Position numbers and translations under genes: made by a program. 64,000 nt of DNA from Streptomyces sp. SID13031 (GTDB lineage: Bacteria; Actinomycetota; Actinomycetes; Propionibacteriales; Kribbellaceae), in the NCBI RefSeq assembly GCF_010548305.1, contig NZ_JAAGLV010000015.1:124001-188000 (forward strand), in the 5' to 3' direction. Within the stretch, counting starts at the first letter, position 1. Each line of letters opens with the position of its first letter. The notes under the pieces are model-generated. The model ran no database searches, was not told the DNA's origin, and saw only the letters and a list, made by a program, of their open reading frames with translations. This document shows positions 31,224 to 40,402 of the stretch, one piece after another.

Positions 31224-32188
31224 ATGTCTGATCAGCAGTCGCGGCCGGGGCGGTACGGGATCGTCGGTAGTGGGTGGATTCGTTGCTCGCGGCAGGGCTG
31301 CCTGACTTCGTCATCGTGTCGGTGCCGTGGGAGGTCGCGCCGGTGGTGACTGCGGAGCTTGTTGCCGAGGGCATCCCGGTGTTGACCGAGACGCCGCCGG
31401 CGCCGGATGTGGAGGGGCTGCGGCGGCTTTGGTCCTCGGTGGGTGACAGCGGGTTGGTACAGGTCGCTGAGCAGAATCCGTTTTTGCCGTCGCGCGCGGC
31501 GCAGTTGTCCGTGATCCAGGGCGGTGCGCTCGGGCAGGTCAGCTCCGTGCAGTTGTCGTCGACGCACCTGTACCACGCTGTCGCGGTGATCCGGCTCCTG
31601 TTGGGTGTGGGGATGGCGCCGGTTCGCGTCGAGGCTAGGGAGTTCGTGGCGCCGCTGGTCGATCCGATGACCCGTGACGGCTGGACTGGCGATGGTTCGG
31701 TGCGTGATGCCGTCACCACGCTGGCGACGCTGGATTTCGGCGGGCTGGTCGGGCTGTACGACTTCACCGACAACCAGTGGCACAACCCGTTGCGTGGCAG
31801 CCGGATCGTCATCCGTGGCAGTCATGGCGAGCTGGTCGACGATCGGTTGGTACGACTCGTCGATCCGTCGACCGCGGTCGAGTCGCGGTTGGTTCGGCGG
31901 CAGACGGGGCTTGGGGCGAACCTCGAGGGGTTTGCGCTCGACCATCTCAGCCTCGACGGTGAGGTGGTCTACCGGAATCCGTTCCCGGGGGTTCGGCTGG
32001 CGGACGAGGATATTGCGATCGGGTCATTGCTGGCTCGGATGATCGAGTGGTGCCGGGGCGAGGGGGAGCCGCCGTATCCGCTCGCTGCTGCTAGTCAGGA
32101 TCACCTGATCGCGCTGGCGATCTCCGAGTCTGTCGCTTCCGGCGCGGCGGTGAAAACCACCTCGGAGGCGTGGTCGGAGGGGGTGTGA
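31224..32188 (+). pseudogene. Gfo/Idh/MocA-type oxidoreductase with internal deletion and frameshift
   Basis: Reading from ATG 31224 gives MSDQQSRPGRYGIVGSGW, the N-terminus of a Gfo/Idh/MocA dehydrogenase up to the dinucleotide-binding glycines. At GGGTGGATTCG (near 31272-31282) the reading jumps to DSLLAAGLPDFVIVSVPWE in another frame, which belongs about 40-50 residues later in the family. The rest (TETPPAPDVEGL, AEQNPF) continues intact to 32188. A deletion of roughly 100-150 bases, not a multiple of three, explains this. A shorter frame from GTG 31274 could make a 304-residue protein without the NAD-binding motif, so enzymatic activity is unlikely. Confidence 0.8.
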
Positions 32189-32262
32189 GTTCCTTCTCAG
32201 TGCAGTTGCAGGTCAGTCTGCGGTCATGGTCAAGCTGACACCGGTACTGGCACAGTGTGTCC

Positions 32263-33888
32263 ATGAAGGGTCTGATGCAGGATTCCCAGCTGTCCCTGGA
32301 CACGATCTTCCGCCGGGCTGAGCAGTTCTTCCCGGACAAGACCGTCTACACCGGCGGCCCCGCCCCAACCAGTACTACGTACGCGGAGTGGGCCGCGCGG
32401 ACCAGACGGCTGGGCGGTGTCTTCGACACGCTGGGCATCAGCTCGGACGGCCGGGTCGGCACCTTCGCCTGGAACTCGGGCCGCCACCTCGAGCTGTACT
32501 TCGCGGCGCCGTGCACCGGTCGCGTCCTGCACACGCTCAACATCCGGCTCTTCCCCGACCAGGTCGTCTACATCGCGAACCATGCCGAGGACGAGGTCGT
32601 CTTCGTCGACCGGTCGTTGCTCGGGTTGTTCCTGCCGCTGCTCGACCGGATGCCGCTGGTTCGGCACGTCGTGGTGATGAACGACCTGCCGGACGGCGCC
32701 CCGAGCGTCGAGGTGCCGGACGACCCGCGCTTCCACGACTACGAGGAGCTGCTCGCCGCCGCGTCGCCGGTCGAGTTCCACGTCGAAGACGAGAACCAGG
32801 CCGCGGCGATGTGCTACACGAGCGGGACGACGGGCAACCCCAAGGGCGTCGTCTACTCGCACCGCTCGACCTGGCTGCACTCGATCGGGGTGCTCACCAA
32901 CGCCGGTATCGGGCTGCACGAGACCGACACGGTGCTGCCGGTGGTGCCGATGTTCCACGCCAACGCGTGGGGTCTCGCGCACGCGGCGCCGATGGCCGGG
33001 GCGAGCCTGGTCTTCCCGGGGCCGGACATGTCGCCACAAGGCATTCTGAAGCTGCTGAAGGAGCAGGACGTCACGCTCGCCGCAGGTGTCCCGACGATCT
33101 GGCAGGGCCTGCTGCCGTTGCTGGACGGGGTGGAGCTGCCCAAGCTGCGGCGGATTCCGTGTGGTGGCTCGGCTGTGCCGCTCGCGCTGTCCGAAGCCTT
33201 CCGGGCGAAGCTGGGCAAGCCGATCCTGCAGGCCTGGGGCATGACCGAGACGAGCCCGGTGGCGACGTCATCGCACGTCCCGACGCGCGACCAAGGCTTG
33301 CCCGAGGAGGAGCAAGCCAAGCTGCGCGCCCGGCAAGGACTGCCGCTGCCGGGGGTCGAGGTCCGGATCGTCGAGCCCGGATCCATCGAACCGCTGCCCT
33401 GGAACGACGAGGCGACAGGCGAGCTGCAGGTGCGCGGGCCGTGGATCGCCGCGGAGTACTACCGCCCCGACGAAGGCGTCGAGCTGAACACCGAAGACGG
33501 CTGGATGAAGACGGGCGACGTCGCCGCCATCGACCAGTACGGCTCAGTGCGACTAGTCGACCGGACCAAGGACCTGGTGAAGTCCGGTGGCGAATGGATC
33601 AGCTCGGTAGAGCTCGAGAACCTCCTGATGGCGCACCCCGCGATCAAGGAGGCGGCCGTGATCGGGGTCCCGCACCCGAAGTGGGACGAACGACCGCTGG
33701 CCTGCGTAGTACTGCTGGAAGGCGCCTCAGCCACCTCGGAGGAAATCCTCGCCTACCTGGCGCCCTTGGTCGCCAAATGGTGGCTCCCCGACGCCGTCGA
33801 ATTCATCGACGAGGTCCCCAAGACCAGCGTCGGCAAGTTCTCGAAGAAGGACCTGAGGACGCGCTTCGCCGACTACCACCTCAGCTGA
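32263..33888 (+). CDS. Fatty-acid-CoA ligase (AMP-forming)
   Basis: The 541-residue protein belongs to the ANL adenylate-forming superfamily. The P-loop-like motif YTSGTTGNPKG is at 185-195; QAWGMTETSP (A5), DGWMKTGDVA (A7), DRTKDLVKSGGEWIS (A8) and the C-terminal PKTSVGKFSKKDLR with the A10 lysine are present. It activates a fatty acid to acyl-AMP and then acyl-CoA. The start is ATG 32263 or GTG 32257 (MSMKGLMQD); neither has a good ribosome site. It fits the chain-length class of medium/long-chain ligases. Role with the acyl-CoA dehydrogenase at 29972 is likely but not proven. Confidence 0.94.
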   Translation: MKGLMQDSQLSLDTIFRRAEQFFPDKTVYTGGPAPTSTTYAEWAARTRRLGGVFDTLGISSDGRVGTFAWNSGRHLELYFAAPCTGRVLHTLNIRLFPDQVVYIANHAEDEVVFVDRSLLGLFLPLLDRMPLVRHVVVMNDLPDGAPSVEVPDDPRFHDYEELLAAASPVEFHVEDENQAAAMCYTSGTTGNPKGVVYSHRSTWLHSIGVLTNAGIGLHETDTVLPVVPMFHANAWGLAHAAPMAGASLVFPGPDMSPQGILKLLKEQDVTLAAGVPTIWQGLLPLLDGVELPKLRRIPCGGSAVPLALSEAFRAKLGKPILQAWGMTETSPVATSSHVPTRDQGLPEEEQAKLRARQGLPLPGVEVRIVEPGSIEPLPWNDEATGELQVRGPWIAAEYYRPDEGVELNTEDGWMKTGDVAAIDQYGSVRLVDRTKDLVKSGGEWISSVELENLLMAHPAIKEAAVIGVPHPKWDERPLACVVLLEGASATSEEILAYLAPLVAKWWLPDAVEFIDEVPKTSVGKFSKKDLRTRFADYHLS

Positions 33889-33896
33889 CCCGCGCC

Positions 33897-33920
33897 CGGT
33901 GAGGCGGCTCCGCCTCACCG
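33897..33920. terminator. Stem-loop terminator after the ligase gene
   Basis: CGGTGAGGCGG (33897-33907) pairs perfectly with CCGCCTCACCG (33910-33920), nine bases after the stop. Confidence 0.8.
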
Positions 33921-33993
33921 GCCGGTCGATGGGGTGGCCGGGCGAATCGCCCGGGCGCCGCCGGAGGGTGCGGGCGTCGGTATCGTGGCCGGG

Positions 33994-34866
33994 GTGCGAG
34001 GGATCATCCTGGCCGGCGGGAACGGGACCCGGCTGCATCCGTTGACGATGGGTGCCAGCAAGCAGTTGTTGCCGGTGTACGACAAGCCGATGATCTATTA
34101 CCCGTTGTCGACGCTGATCCTGGCGAACATCCGCGAGGTATTGGTGATCACCCGGCCGGACGACACTGCGCAGTTCCAGCGGTTGCTGGGGGACGGTTCA
34201 CAGTTCGGGATGGAGATCTCGTACGCCGAACAGCCCAGCCCGGATGGTCTGGCCCAGGCGTTCCTGATCGGGGAGTCGTTCATCGGCTCGGATCCGGTCG
34301 CGCTGGCGCTCGGCGACAACATCTTCTACGGGCCGGGTCTGGGTTTGCACCTGCAGCGGTTCAACGAGGTGGATGGCGGCGTCATCTTCGCGTATCGCGT
34401 CGCGGACCCCTCGGCGTACGGGGTGGTCGAGTTCGATGCGGACGGGCGGGCATTGAGCATCGAGGAGAAGCCGGAGCGGCCGAAGAGCAAGTACGCCGTA
34501 CCAGGGCTGTACTTCTACTCCAGCGACGTCGTCGAGGTCGCCAAGGAGATCAAGCCCTCGGCGCGCGGCGAGTTGGAGATCACCGCCGTCAACGCCAGCT
34601 ACCTGGAGGACAAGCGGTTGCAGGTCGAGGTGCTCCCGCGCGGTACGGCGTGGCTCGACACCGGGACCTTCGACGCGTTGATGGCGGCCGGCGAGTTCGT
34701 CCGCGCGGTCGAGACGCGGCAGGGGCAGAAGATCAGCTGCCCGGAGGAGATCGCCTGGCGGCGCGGGTTCATCGACGACGCCGGGCTCCAGCGGTGCGCC
34801 GACGCGCTGCCCAAGTCCGGTTACGGCGACTACCTCCTCGGCCTCCTGGAGGAGGGTCTGCACTGA
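33994..34866 (+). CDS. rfbA: Glucose-1-phosphate thymidylyltransferase, short form
   Basis: The 290-residue enzyme makes dTDP-glucose from dTTP and glucose-1-phosphate, the first step to dTDP-rhamnose. The nucleotide-binding signature GGNGTRLHPLT lies at 8-18, followed by SKQLLPVYDKPMIYYPLS, LGDNIFYG and the sugar-site ITAVNASYL. The length matches RmlA/RfbA. I choose GTG 33994 because family members begin MRGIILAGG; the frame is open further upstream (GTG 33985) but without better ribosome site. The other rml genes are not in this window, so rhamnose genes must lie elsewhere. It could supply the glycan cluster at 51-64 kb. Confidence 0.92.
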   Translation: MRGIILAGGNGTRLHPLTMGASKQLLPVYDKPMIYYPLSTLILANIREVLVITRPDDTAQFQRLLGDGSQFGMEISYAEQPSPDGLAQAFLIGESFIGSDPVALALGDNIFYGPGLGLHLQRFNEVDGGVIFAYRVADPSAYGVVEFDADGRALSIEEKPERPKSKYAVPGLYFYSSDVVEVAKEIKPSARGELEITAVNASYLEDKRLQVEVLPRGTAWLDTGTFDALMAAGEFVRAVETRQGQKISCPEEIAWRRGFIDDAGLQRCADALPKSGYGDYLLGLLEEGLH

Positions 34867-34919
34867 CCCCGCGGATGGGCGGGGAGGAAATGTCCGAGCG
34901 CGGCGCTAGGGTTGCCGTC

Positions 34920-37900
34920 GTGGAAGCACCCCTTGCGTTGTACCGCCGGTATCGCCCGGAGAACTTCTCCGAGGTGATCGGGCAGGACCATGTCACCGTT
35001 CCGCTGCGGAACGCGCTGAGCAACAACCGGGTGAACCACGCCTACCTGTTCTCCGGTCCACGCGGCTGCGGCAAGACCACCAGCGCCCGGATCCTGGCTC
35101 GCGCGATCAACTGCGAGAAGGGCCCGATCGCCGAGCCGTGCGGGGTCTGCAAGTCCTGTACTGACCTGGCCCGCGGCGGCCCTGGCAGCATCGACGTGAT
35201 CGAGATCGACGCCGCCTCCCACGGTGGTGTCGACGACGCGCGCGACCTGCGTGAGCGGGCCTTCTTCTCGCCGGTCGAGAGTCGCTACAAGATCTACATC
35301 ATCGACGAGGCGCACATGGTCACGACGCAGGGCTTCAACGCCCTGCTGAAGCTGGTCGAGGAGCCGCCGCCGCACCTGAAGTTCATCTTCGCGACGACCG
35401 AGCCCGAAAAAGTGATCGGCACGATCCGGTCGCGCACCCACCACTACCCCTTCCGGCTGGTACCACCGAAGGCGCTCGCCGATTACATGGCGACCCTGTG
35501 CGAGGCGGAGGCCGTCACGATCGAGTCGGCCGCGCTGCCGTTGGTGGTCCGCGCGGGCGCCGGGTCGGTGCGTGACTCGCTGAGCGTCCTCGACCAGCTG
35601 ATCGGTGGCGCCGATGCCGAGGGCGTGACGTATCGGCTCGCCGTCCAGTTGCTCGGCTTCACGCCTGACTCGTTGCTCGACGCCTGTGTCGACGGGTTCG
35701 CGGCGCACGACAGCAAGACGGTCTTCGAGACGATCGAGAAGGTGATCGAGACCGGGCAGGACCCGAAGCGCTTCGCCGAAGACCTGCTCCGCCGGTTGCG
35801 CGACCTGGTGATCCTGTCCGCGGTGCCGAACGCGGTCGCCTCCGGGCTGATCGAGGCCTCCGAAGACCAAGGCCAGCGGCTGCAGACGCAGGCCGCGGGG
35901 ATCGGTCCAGCCGAGCTGACCCGCGCGGCAGACATCGTCGCCGCCGGCCTGCTGGAGATGCGCGGCGCGACGGCCCCCCGCCTTCAGCTGGAGCTGATCT
36001 GCGCCAAGGTCCTCCTCCCCGGCGCCGACGACTCCACCAACGGCATCCAGGCCCGCCTCGACCGAATGGAACGCCGCCTAACCATCACCGGCGGAGTCGG
36101 CACAGCACCAGCCGGCCCACCCGGTACAACGAACGCTGGCGCCTACGCCCCAGCCAGTACTTCGAACGCCGGTGCCTATACCCCAGCCGCCGGTACTGCG
36201 CCCGCCGGTGCCCCGCCGTCGCCTCCCGAGGCGTCGGGCCCGGCCCCCGCCCAGGCGCAGGGACAGCCGCAGGTACAGGGCCAACTGCAGGGTGCTGGAC
36301 AGCCGCAAAGGTCCGGAGAGCCGCAGGCATCGGGTCAGTCGCACGGCGCCGGACAGTCGGGGGCTTCAGACCAGTCGCAGGGTGCGGCGTCGAACCCGGC
36401 TGCAGGCCAGGGCCAGGGTGAGGTTCCTGGGCAGACTCAGTTGTCGGTGCAGGCGCAGCCCGACGAGGGCGCTCAAGTGCAGGATCCGGGCGCTCCGCGG
36501 TCGGCAGCTCCGGCGAATGCTCAGGGCCAGGACCGGGCAGCGTCGCAGTCCGCACCCTCGCAGCAAGCAGGCTCGCAGCCTGCGGCGACGCAGGCGGTTG
36601 CGGCCGCGTCCACTGCCGTGCCTGCGCAGGCGGCTGCGGTGGACAACTCTGGATCGCGCTCCGGTGCGTGGGGCGACGAGCCTGCCGCTGGGGCGGTACA
36701 GGGTGGTTGGAACTCGCAGACGGCCCCAGGTGGTGCTGCCGGTGCGCCTGCTGGAAGCGCGCCTGCCACGAATGCGCCTACAGCGGGTGGACCGGCCGGG
36801 AGTCCGGCTGGCACGAATGCTGCTGTGGGTGGATCTGCCGGAGGTGTGGCTGCTCAGAGTGCTCCTGGTCGGGGGCCTGCGGTGGCTGGGACGTCTTCGG
36901 GGTCGATGGGACTGATTGATGTCCGGCGGTTGTGGCCGGAGATTCTCGAGGCGGTGAAGGCGAAGCGGCGGTTCGCGTGGATCATGCTGAGCCAGAACGC
37001 TCAGGTGATCGCGATCGACGAGCAGACGCTGACGCTCGGTCTGGTGAACGCCGGTGCGCGGGAGAGCTTCGCGCGATCCGGCAGCGACGAGATCCTGCGG
37101 GAGGCGATGGTCGCCACGATCGGGATCGACCGCCGCGTCGAAGCGGTCGTCGACCCGTCCAGCGATCCCAGCGCGACCGCGCCGGCCGCGCCGGGCGGGG
37201 CACGCCCCCTGGCATCGCCGCCACCGAGTGCGCCGCCCGCGTCGTCCTGGGACGCCCAGCCCCCGTCCGCCCCACCCAGCACCGGCACCGCCCCAGCCAA
37301 CCCCGGCAACGCCCAGCCCAGCTCCGGAAAGGCCGGCAACGGCCCGACCAGCGACGGCAACTCCCCGTCCAGCGGCAGCAACGCTCCGACTGGCAATGCT
37401 CAGACCGGCAATGACAACGCTTCGCCCGGCAACGCGCCGACCGGCAATGGCAATGCTCCGACCGGCGACGGCACGGGCGCCCCGACGAGCAACGCTCCGA
37501 CCGGCGACGGCATGGGTGCCCCGACGGGCAATGCGCAGCCCTCAGGCCAGACGGGCAACTATTCAGCCCCCGGCGTTGCGAACGCTTCTGCCGGCGGAGA
37601 TACGGGTGGTGGCGCGGTGGCCACCGCGGTGCGCGAGCCGGAGACAACGCCCGGCGGGCAAGCCGTCGTAGTACAGGAAACCGCGGCAGTGACTCAGCAG
37701 GCCGACCAGACCGGCCAGACCGGGATGCAGTCGGATCAGCAGGCCGGAGGACCACCGGCGCCGGCCGCGAACCCCGAGCAGGGTACGCAGGATCGCCCAG
37801 AGCAGACGGCGAGCAAGCGTCGCGCCGCTGAAGCTGCGGTCGCGGCTGAGCAGAGCCTGCGTGCCGCCCAGGTCCAGGTCGACGAAGCCCCCCTCACTCC

Positions 37901-38021
37901 CGAGGAGGAAGCCGAAGCGGTCGCCGAGGACGACGTGATCCTCGAAGAGGACTCCCGCAGCCACACCGACCTCCTCAGCGAAACCCTCGGCGCCCAGATC
38001 ATCAGCGAAGAACCCAACTAA
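34920..38021 (+). CDS. dnaX: DNA polymerase III gamma/tau subunit, unusually long
   Basis: The protein is about 1033 residues. Residues 1-370 are the clamp-loader ATPase: ALYRRYRPENFSEVIGQ, Walker A GPRGCGKT (46-53), zinc cysteines C65, C74, C77, C80, and YIIDEAHM. Two long low-complexity regions follow (about 395-660, rich in Gln, Ala, Gly; about 755-960, with NAPTG(N/D)G repeats). Between them lies an ordered tau domain (LWPEILEAVKAKRRFAWIML), and an acidic tail ends EEDSRSHTDLLSETLGAQII. The start is GTG 34920, placing the family N-terminus next to VEAPLALYRR; ATG 34890 is possible but only two or three bases from its GGAGG. It heads the dnaX-ebfC-recR group. Confidence 0.95.
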   Translation: MEAPLALYRRYRPENFSEVIGQDHVTVPLRNALSNNRVNHAYLFSGPRGCGKTTSARILARAINCEKGPIAEPCGVCKSCTDLARGGPGSIDVIEIDAASHGGVDDARDLRERAFFSPVESRYKIYIIDEAHMVTTQGFNALLKLVEEPPPHLKFIFATTEPEKVIGTIRSRTHHYPFRLVPPKALADYMATLCEAEAVTIESAALPLVVRAGAGSVRDSLSVLDQLIGGADAEGVTYRLAVQLLGFTPDSLLDACVDGFAAHDSKTVFETIEKVIETGQDPKRFAEDLLRRLRDLVILSAVPNAVASGLIEASEDQGQRLQTQAAGIGPAELTRAADIVAAGLLEMRGATAPRLQLELICAKVLLPGADDSTNGIQARLDRMERRLTITGGVGTAPAGPPGTTNAGAYAPASTSNAGAYTPAAGTAPAGAPPSPPEASGPAPAQAQGQPQVQGQLQGAGQPQRSGEPQASGQSHGAGQSGASDQSQGAASNPAAGQGQGEVPGQTQLSVQAQPDEGAQVQDPGAPRSAAPANAQGQDRAASQSAPSQQAGSQPAATQAVAAASTAVPAQAAAVDNSGSRSGAWGDEPAAGAVQGGWNSQTAPGGAAGAPAGSAPATNAPTAGGPAGSPAGTNAAVGGSAGGVAAQSAPGRGPAVAGTSSGSMGLIDVRRLWPEILEAVKAKRRFAWIMLSQNAQVIAIDEQTLTLGLVNAGARESFARSGSDEILREAMVATIGIDRRVEAVVDPSSDPSATAPAAPGGARPLASPPPSAPPASSWDAQPPSAPPSTGTAPANPGNAQPSSGKAGNGPTSDGNSPSSGSNAPTGNAQTGNDNASPGNAPTGNGNAPTGDGTGAPTSNAPTGDGMGAPTGNAQPSGQTGNYSAPGVANASAGGDTGGGAVATAVREPETTPGGQAVVVQETAAVTQQADQTGQTGMQSDQQAGGPPAPAANPEQGTQDRPEQTASKRRAAEAAVAAEQSLRAAQVQVDEAPLTPEEEAEAVAEDDVILEEDSRSHTDLLSETLGAQIISEEPN

Positions 38022-38586
38022 CCCACCCAACAGCCGCCCGCCCCGTCCGATCGCGACACCCAACGCCAGCACCGAGCCACCGAGCCGCGCCCACCAACCG
38101 GGCGCTCAGCCCGTGCCTGAGGGTTGGATGGCGGGCCCGTACCTGACAACCGGGCTGTCGGGCGGTCGAGTGCGGGCCTGAGGTTGGGTGATCGCCCCGC
38201 GCCTGGTCAACCGCGCAGTCGAGCCAGTACGCGACGACTTGGTGACTGGGCCTGCGCCCGGCGACTGGGCGACCGAGACGGGCCTGCGCCTGACGGCTGG
38301 GCGACCGATTCCGCGCCTGACGACGGTGCCAGGCCTAGTGCCAGGTGCAGTGCCTGTGCCTGCGTCTGACGGTCGGGGTGGCGGGGGAGGGGTTGTAGGC
38401 GGGGGGCTTGGGGGTGGGGGTGGGTCGTCCACAGGCTGTGGATAAAGGTGTCCACAACTTGTGGAGGGGGCTTGGGAGACTTATCGGTTTCCTGGTCTGT
38501 GCTCCCGCAGGGGTGGGTTGTCCGGGTGACCGGCTAGGCTCGGGGAGCAAGTGGAAACTGGGAAGCAGTTCGGACGGGAGATCTCG
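38022..38586. other. Long gap between dnaX and ebfC with degenerate repeats and DnaA-box-like sites
   Basis: No gene. 38110-38380 is a GC-rich stretch with recurring GCCTG(A/C)GCCTGAC and CTGGGCGACCGA (twice, near 38262 and 38305), like decayed tandem repeats of about 40 bases. 38425-38465 holds the box cluster described separately. A TAGGCT -10-like box lies near 38535. Confidence 0.55.
38425..38465. promoter_or_regulatory. Cluster of DnaA-box-like sequences
   Basis: TGTGGATAA (38437-38445) is a perfect DnaA box (TTATCCACA) on the minus strand. TCGTCCACA (38425) and GTGTCCACA (38448) each differ from the actinobacterial box TTGTCCACA by one base. Two dyads, CCACAG-G-CTGTGG (38429-38441) and TCCACAA-C-TTGTGGA (38451-38465), lie here. 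DnaA could regulate ebfC-recR, or the site could titrate DnaA. Confidence 0.55.
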
Positions 38587-39066
38587 GTGTTCGACGGTGG
38601 CGGTTCGCAGGGCGCTGGTGGCTTCGACATGTCCAATCTGCTGGCCCAGGCGCAGGCGATGCAGAGCCAGTTGATGGAGGCTCAGGCCAACCTGGAGAGC
38701 CAGGAGGTCGAGGGCAGTGCCGGCGGTGGGCTGGTGACCGCGCTCGTGTCCGGTACCGGTGAGCTGCTCAGCCTGACCATCAAGCCGCAGGCCGTGGATC
38801 CCGACGACACCGAGACGCTGGCCGACCTGATCGTGGCTGCCGTCCGGGACGCCTCGGAGAATGCCAAGCAGGTCGCGGCCACCGCGATGGGCCCGCTGGC
38901 CGGTGGGCTCGGTGGCGGTCTGCCCGGCCTCGACGGGATGTTCGGCGGCGCCGACACCGACGCGGACGACGACGCGATCGACGGCCTGAACGACGGTTCC
39001 AGCAGGCCCAGCATCGGCTTCGGCAAGCCCGACGGGACCGGTTCGCCCGGTCAGAACCCGGGCTGA
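38587..39066 (+). CDS. ebfC: YbaB/EbfC-family nucleoid-associated protein
   Basis: The 159-residue protein matches the YbaB/EbfC family: MSNLLAQAQAMQSQLMEAQ forms the N-terminal helix and VEGSAGGGLVTALVSGTGEL the beta hairpin. Such dimers bind DNA and are almost always encoded between dnaX and recR. The C-terminal 50 residues are an Asp/Gly-rich tail (FGGADTDADDDAIDG) longer than in E. coli. The start GTG 38587 is preceded by GGGAGATCTCG; a later ATG (38629) begins the conserved core and is an alternative. Its stop is one base before the recR start. Confidence 0.92.
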   Translation: MFDGGGSQGAGGFDMSNLLAQAQAMQSQLMEAQANLESQEVEGSAGGGLVTALVSGTGELLSLTIKPQAVDPDDTETLADLIVAAVRDASENAKQVAATAMGPLAGGLGGGLPGLDGMFGGADTDADDDAIDGLNDGSSRPSIGFGKPDGTGSPGQNPG

Positions 39067-39067
39067 C

Positions 39068-39667
39068 GTGTACGAAGGGGCCGTCCAGGACCTCATCGAC
39101 GAGCTCGGCCGGCTGCCCGGCGTCGGTCCGAAGTCCGCGCAGCGGATCGCTTTCCACCTGCTCGCGGCCGACGAGACCGACGTTCGCCGGCTCGCGCACG
39201 TGCTCGTGCAGGTGAAGGAGAAGGTCAAGTTCTGCGAGATCTGCGGCAACGTCTCGGAGGAGACGTTGTGCCGGATCTGCCGCGACCCGCGTCGCGACCT
39301 CGCGCTGATCTGCGTGGTCGAGGAAGCCAAGGACGTCGTGGCGGTCGAGCGGACCCGCGAGTTCCGCGGCCGTTATCACGTCCTCGGCGGCGCGATCTCG
39401 CCGATCGAGGGGATCGGGCCGGACGAGCTGCGGATCAGGGAACTGATGCTGCGGCTGGCCGACGGAGAGGTGACCGAGATCATTCTGGCCACCGATCCGA
39501 ACCTCGAGGGTGAGGCGACAGCGACCTATCTGAGCCGGTTGTTACGGCCCATGGGGTTGCGCGTCACCCGTTTGGCTAGTGGACTTCCAGTAGGCGGTGA
39601 CCTCGAGTACGCCGACGAGGTCACACTCGGACGGGCGTTTGAAGGGCGACGATCGATCGATGACTGA
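39068..39667 (+). CDS. recR: Recombination protein RecR
   Basis: The 199-residue protein has the full RecR layout: a helix-hairpin-helix (LGRLPGVGPKSAQRIAF, 13-29), zinc finger CEICGNVSEETLCRIC (C56, C59, C68, C71), Toprim domain (LICVVEEAKDVVAVE, ATDPNLEGEATATYL) and a C-terminal Walker B-like part. RecR acts with RecO and RecF to load RecA on gapped DNA. The start GTG 39068 follows the ebfC stop by one base, so translation is coupled. Its last eight bases overlap the DUF5063 gene. Confidence 0.97.
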   Translation: MYEGAVQDLIDELGRLPGVGPKSAQRIAFHLLAADETDVRRLAHVLVQVKEKVKFCEICGNVSEETLCRICRDPRRDLALICVVEEAKDVVAVERTREFRGRYHVLGGAISPIEGIGPDELRIRELMLRLADGEVTEIILATDPNLEGEATATYLSRLLRPMGLRVTRLASGLPVGGDLEYADEVTLGRAFEGRRSIDD

Positions 39668-40304
39668 ATCAACCGATATTGCAGAGCGCGCTCTGGCGAC
39701 GGATTCTGAGGACCTGCTGGAATTCGCCGAACAGATCGCCGACCAGGTGCAGAGCTTCCTCATCTCCGTGCGCGATATCGCCGCACAGCCCGATGAGGAC
39801 GGCGTCGACGAGGGTCTCGCCTCGCTGCCGTACCTGCTGCTCGAGGTCAGCCAGCTGCTGCTGGCCGGCGGGCGGCTGGGTGCCTTCGAGGACTTCGTCC
39901 CCGAGGAGCGGTTCGAGAGCGACGCGGGTCCGGATCCGGACCTGGACGCGATGCGCGACCGGCTGGCGATCCTGTTCGAGGGCCTCGACGAGTACGCCGA
40001 GGTCTTCGACCCGTATGCCGCGCCGCCGGAGATCACCGTCAACCGGCTCTCCGACGACCTGACCGCGATCGCGACCGATCTGGTGCACGGACTCGCGCAC
40101 TACGAAGAGGGTCGTGTCGTCGAGGCGCTGTGGTGGTGGCAGTTCTCCTACGTGTCCACCTGGGGCGCGGCGGCGAGCGCGGTACTGCGGGCCATCCAGT
40201 CGCTGATCGCGCACGACCGGCTGGAGCCGGCCCACGACGCGGAGACCGAGGCCACCGACCGCGAGCTCGTCGAGGTCGCCGAGGAAGCCGTCCAGCGCCG
40301 CTGA
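39660..40304 (+). CDS. DUF5063-family acidic protein
   Basis: The 214-residue helical acidic protein matches the DUF5063 family, which follows recR in many actinomycetes. Visible features are EFAEQIADQVQSFLISVRDI near the N-terminus and EGRVVEALWWWQFSYVSTWG near residue 150. No catalytic motif, signal or membrane segment. The start ATG 39660 lies inside recR. The constant position next to recR hints at a DNA-repair or cell-cycle link, but no function is known to me. Confidence 0.85.
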   Translation: MTESTDIAERALATDSEDLLEFAEQIADQVQSFLISVRDIAAQPDEDGVDEGLASLPYLLLEVSQLLLAGGRLGAFEDFVPEERFESDAGPDPDLDAMRDRLAILFEGLDEYAEVFDPYAAPPEITVNRLSDDLTAIATDLVHGLAHYEEGRVVEALWWWQFSYVSTWGAAASAVLRAIQSLIAHDRLEPAHDAETEATDRELVEVAEEAVQRR

Positions 40305-40318
40305 TCTCCCGTACGACG

Positions 40319-40385
40319 ACCGCCCGGCCCCCGCCGTACTGCGACTGGCGGGCAAGCCGGGCGATGCCGGGTAGGCCCGGGCGGT
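40319..40385. terminator. Long-loop dyad between convergent genes
   Basis: ACCGCCCGG (40319-40327) pairs with CCGGGCGGT (40377-40385); smaller G/C dyads lie inside. It probably terminates transcription from both sides. Confidence 0.5.
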
Positions 40386-40402
40386 GCGGGTCGGCCGGGT
40401 GG

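Noticed and set aside
34920..38021. Programmed frameshift in dnaX making a gamma subunit
   Set aside because: I see no A-rich slippery sequence at the end of the ATPase part; low-complexity DNA alone is no evidence.
38022..38586. Chromosomal origin of replication
   Set aside because: Only about three DnaA-like boxes, no AT-rich unwinding region, and dnaA/dnaN/gyr are not in the window.
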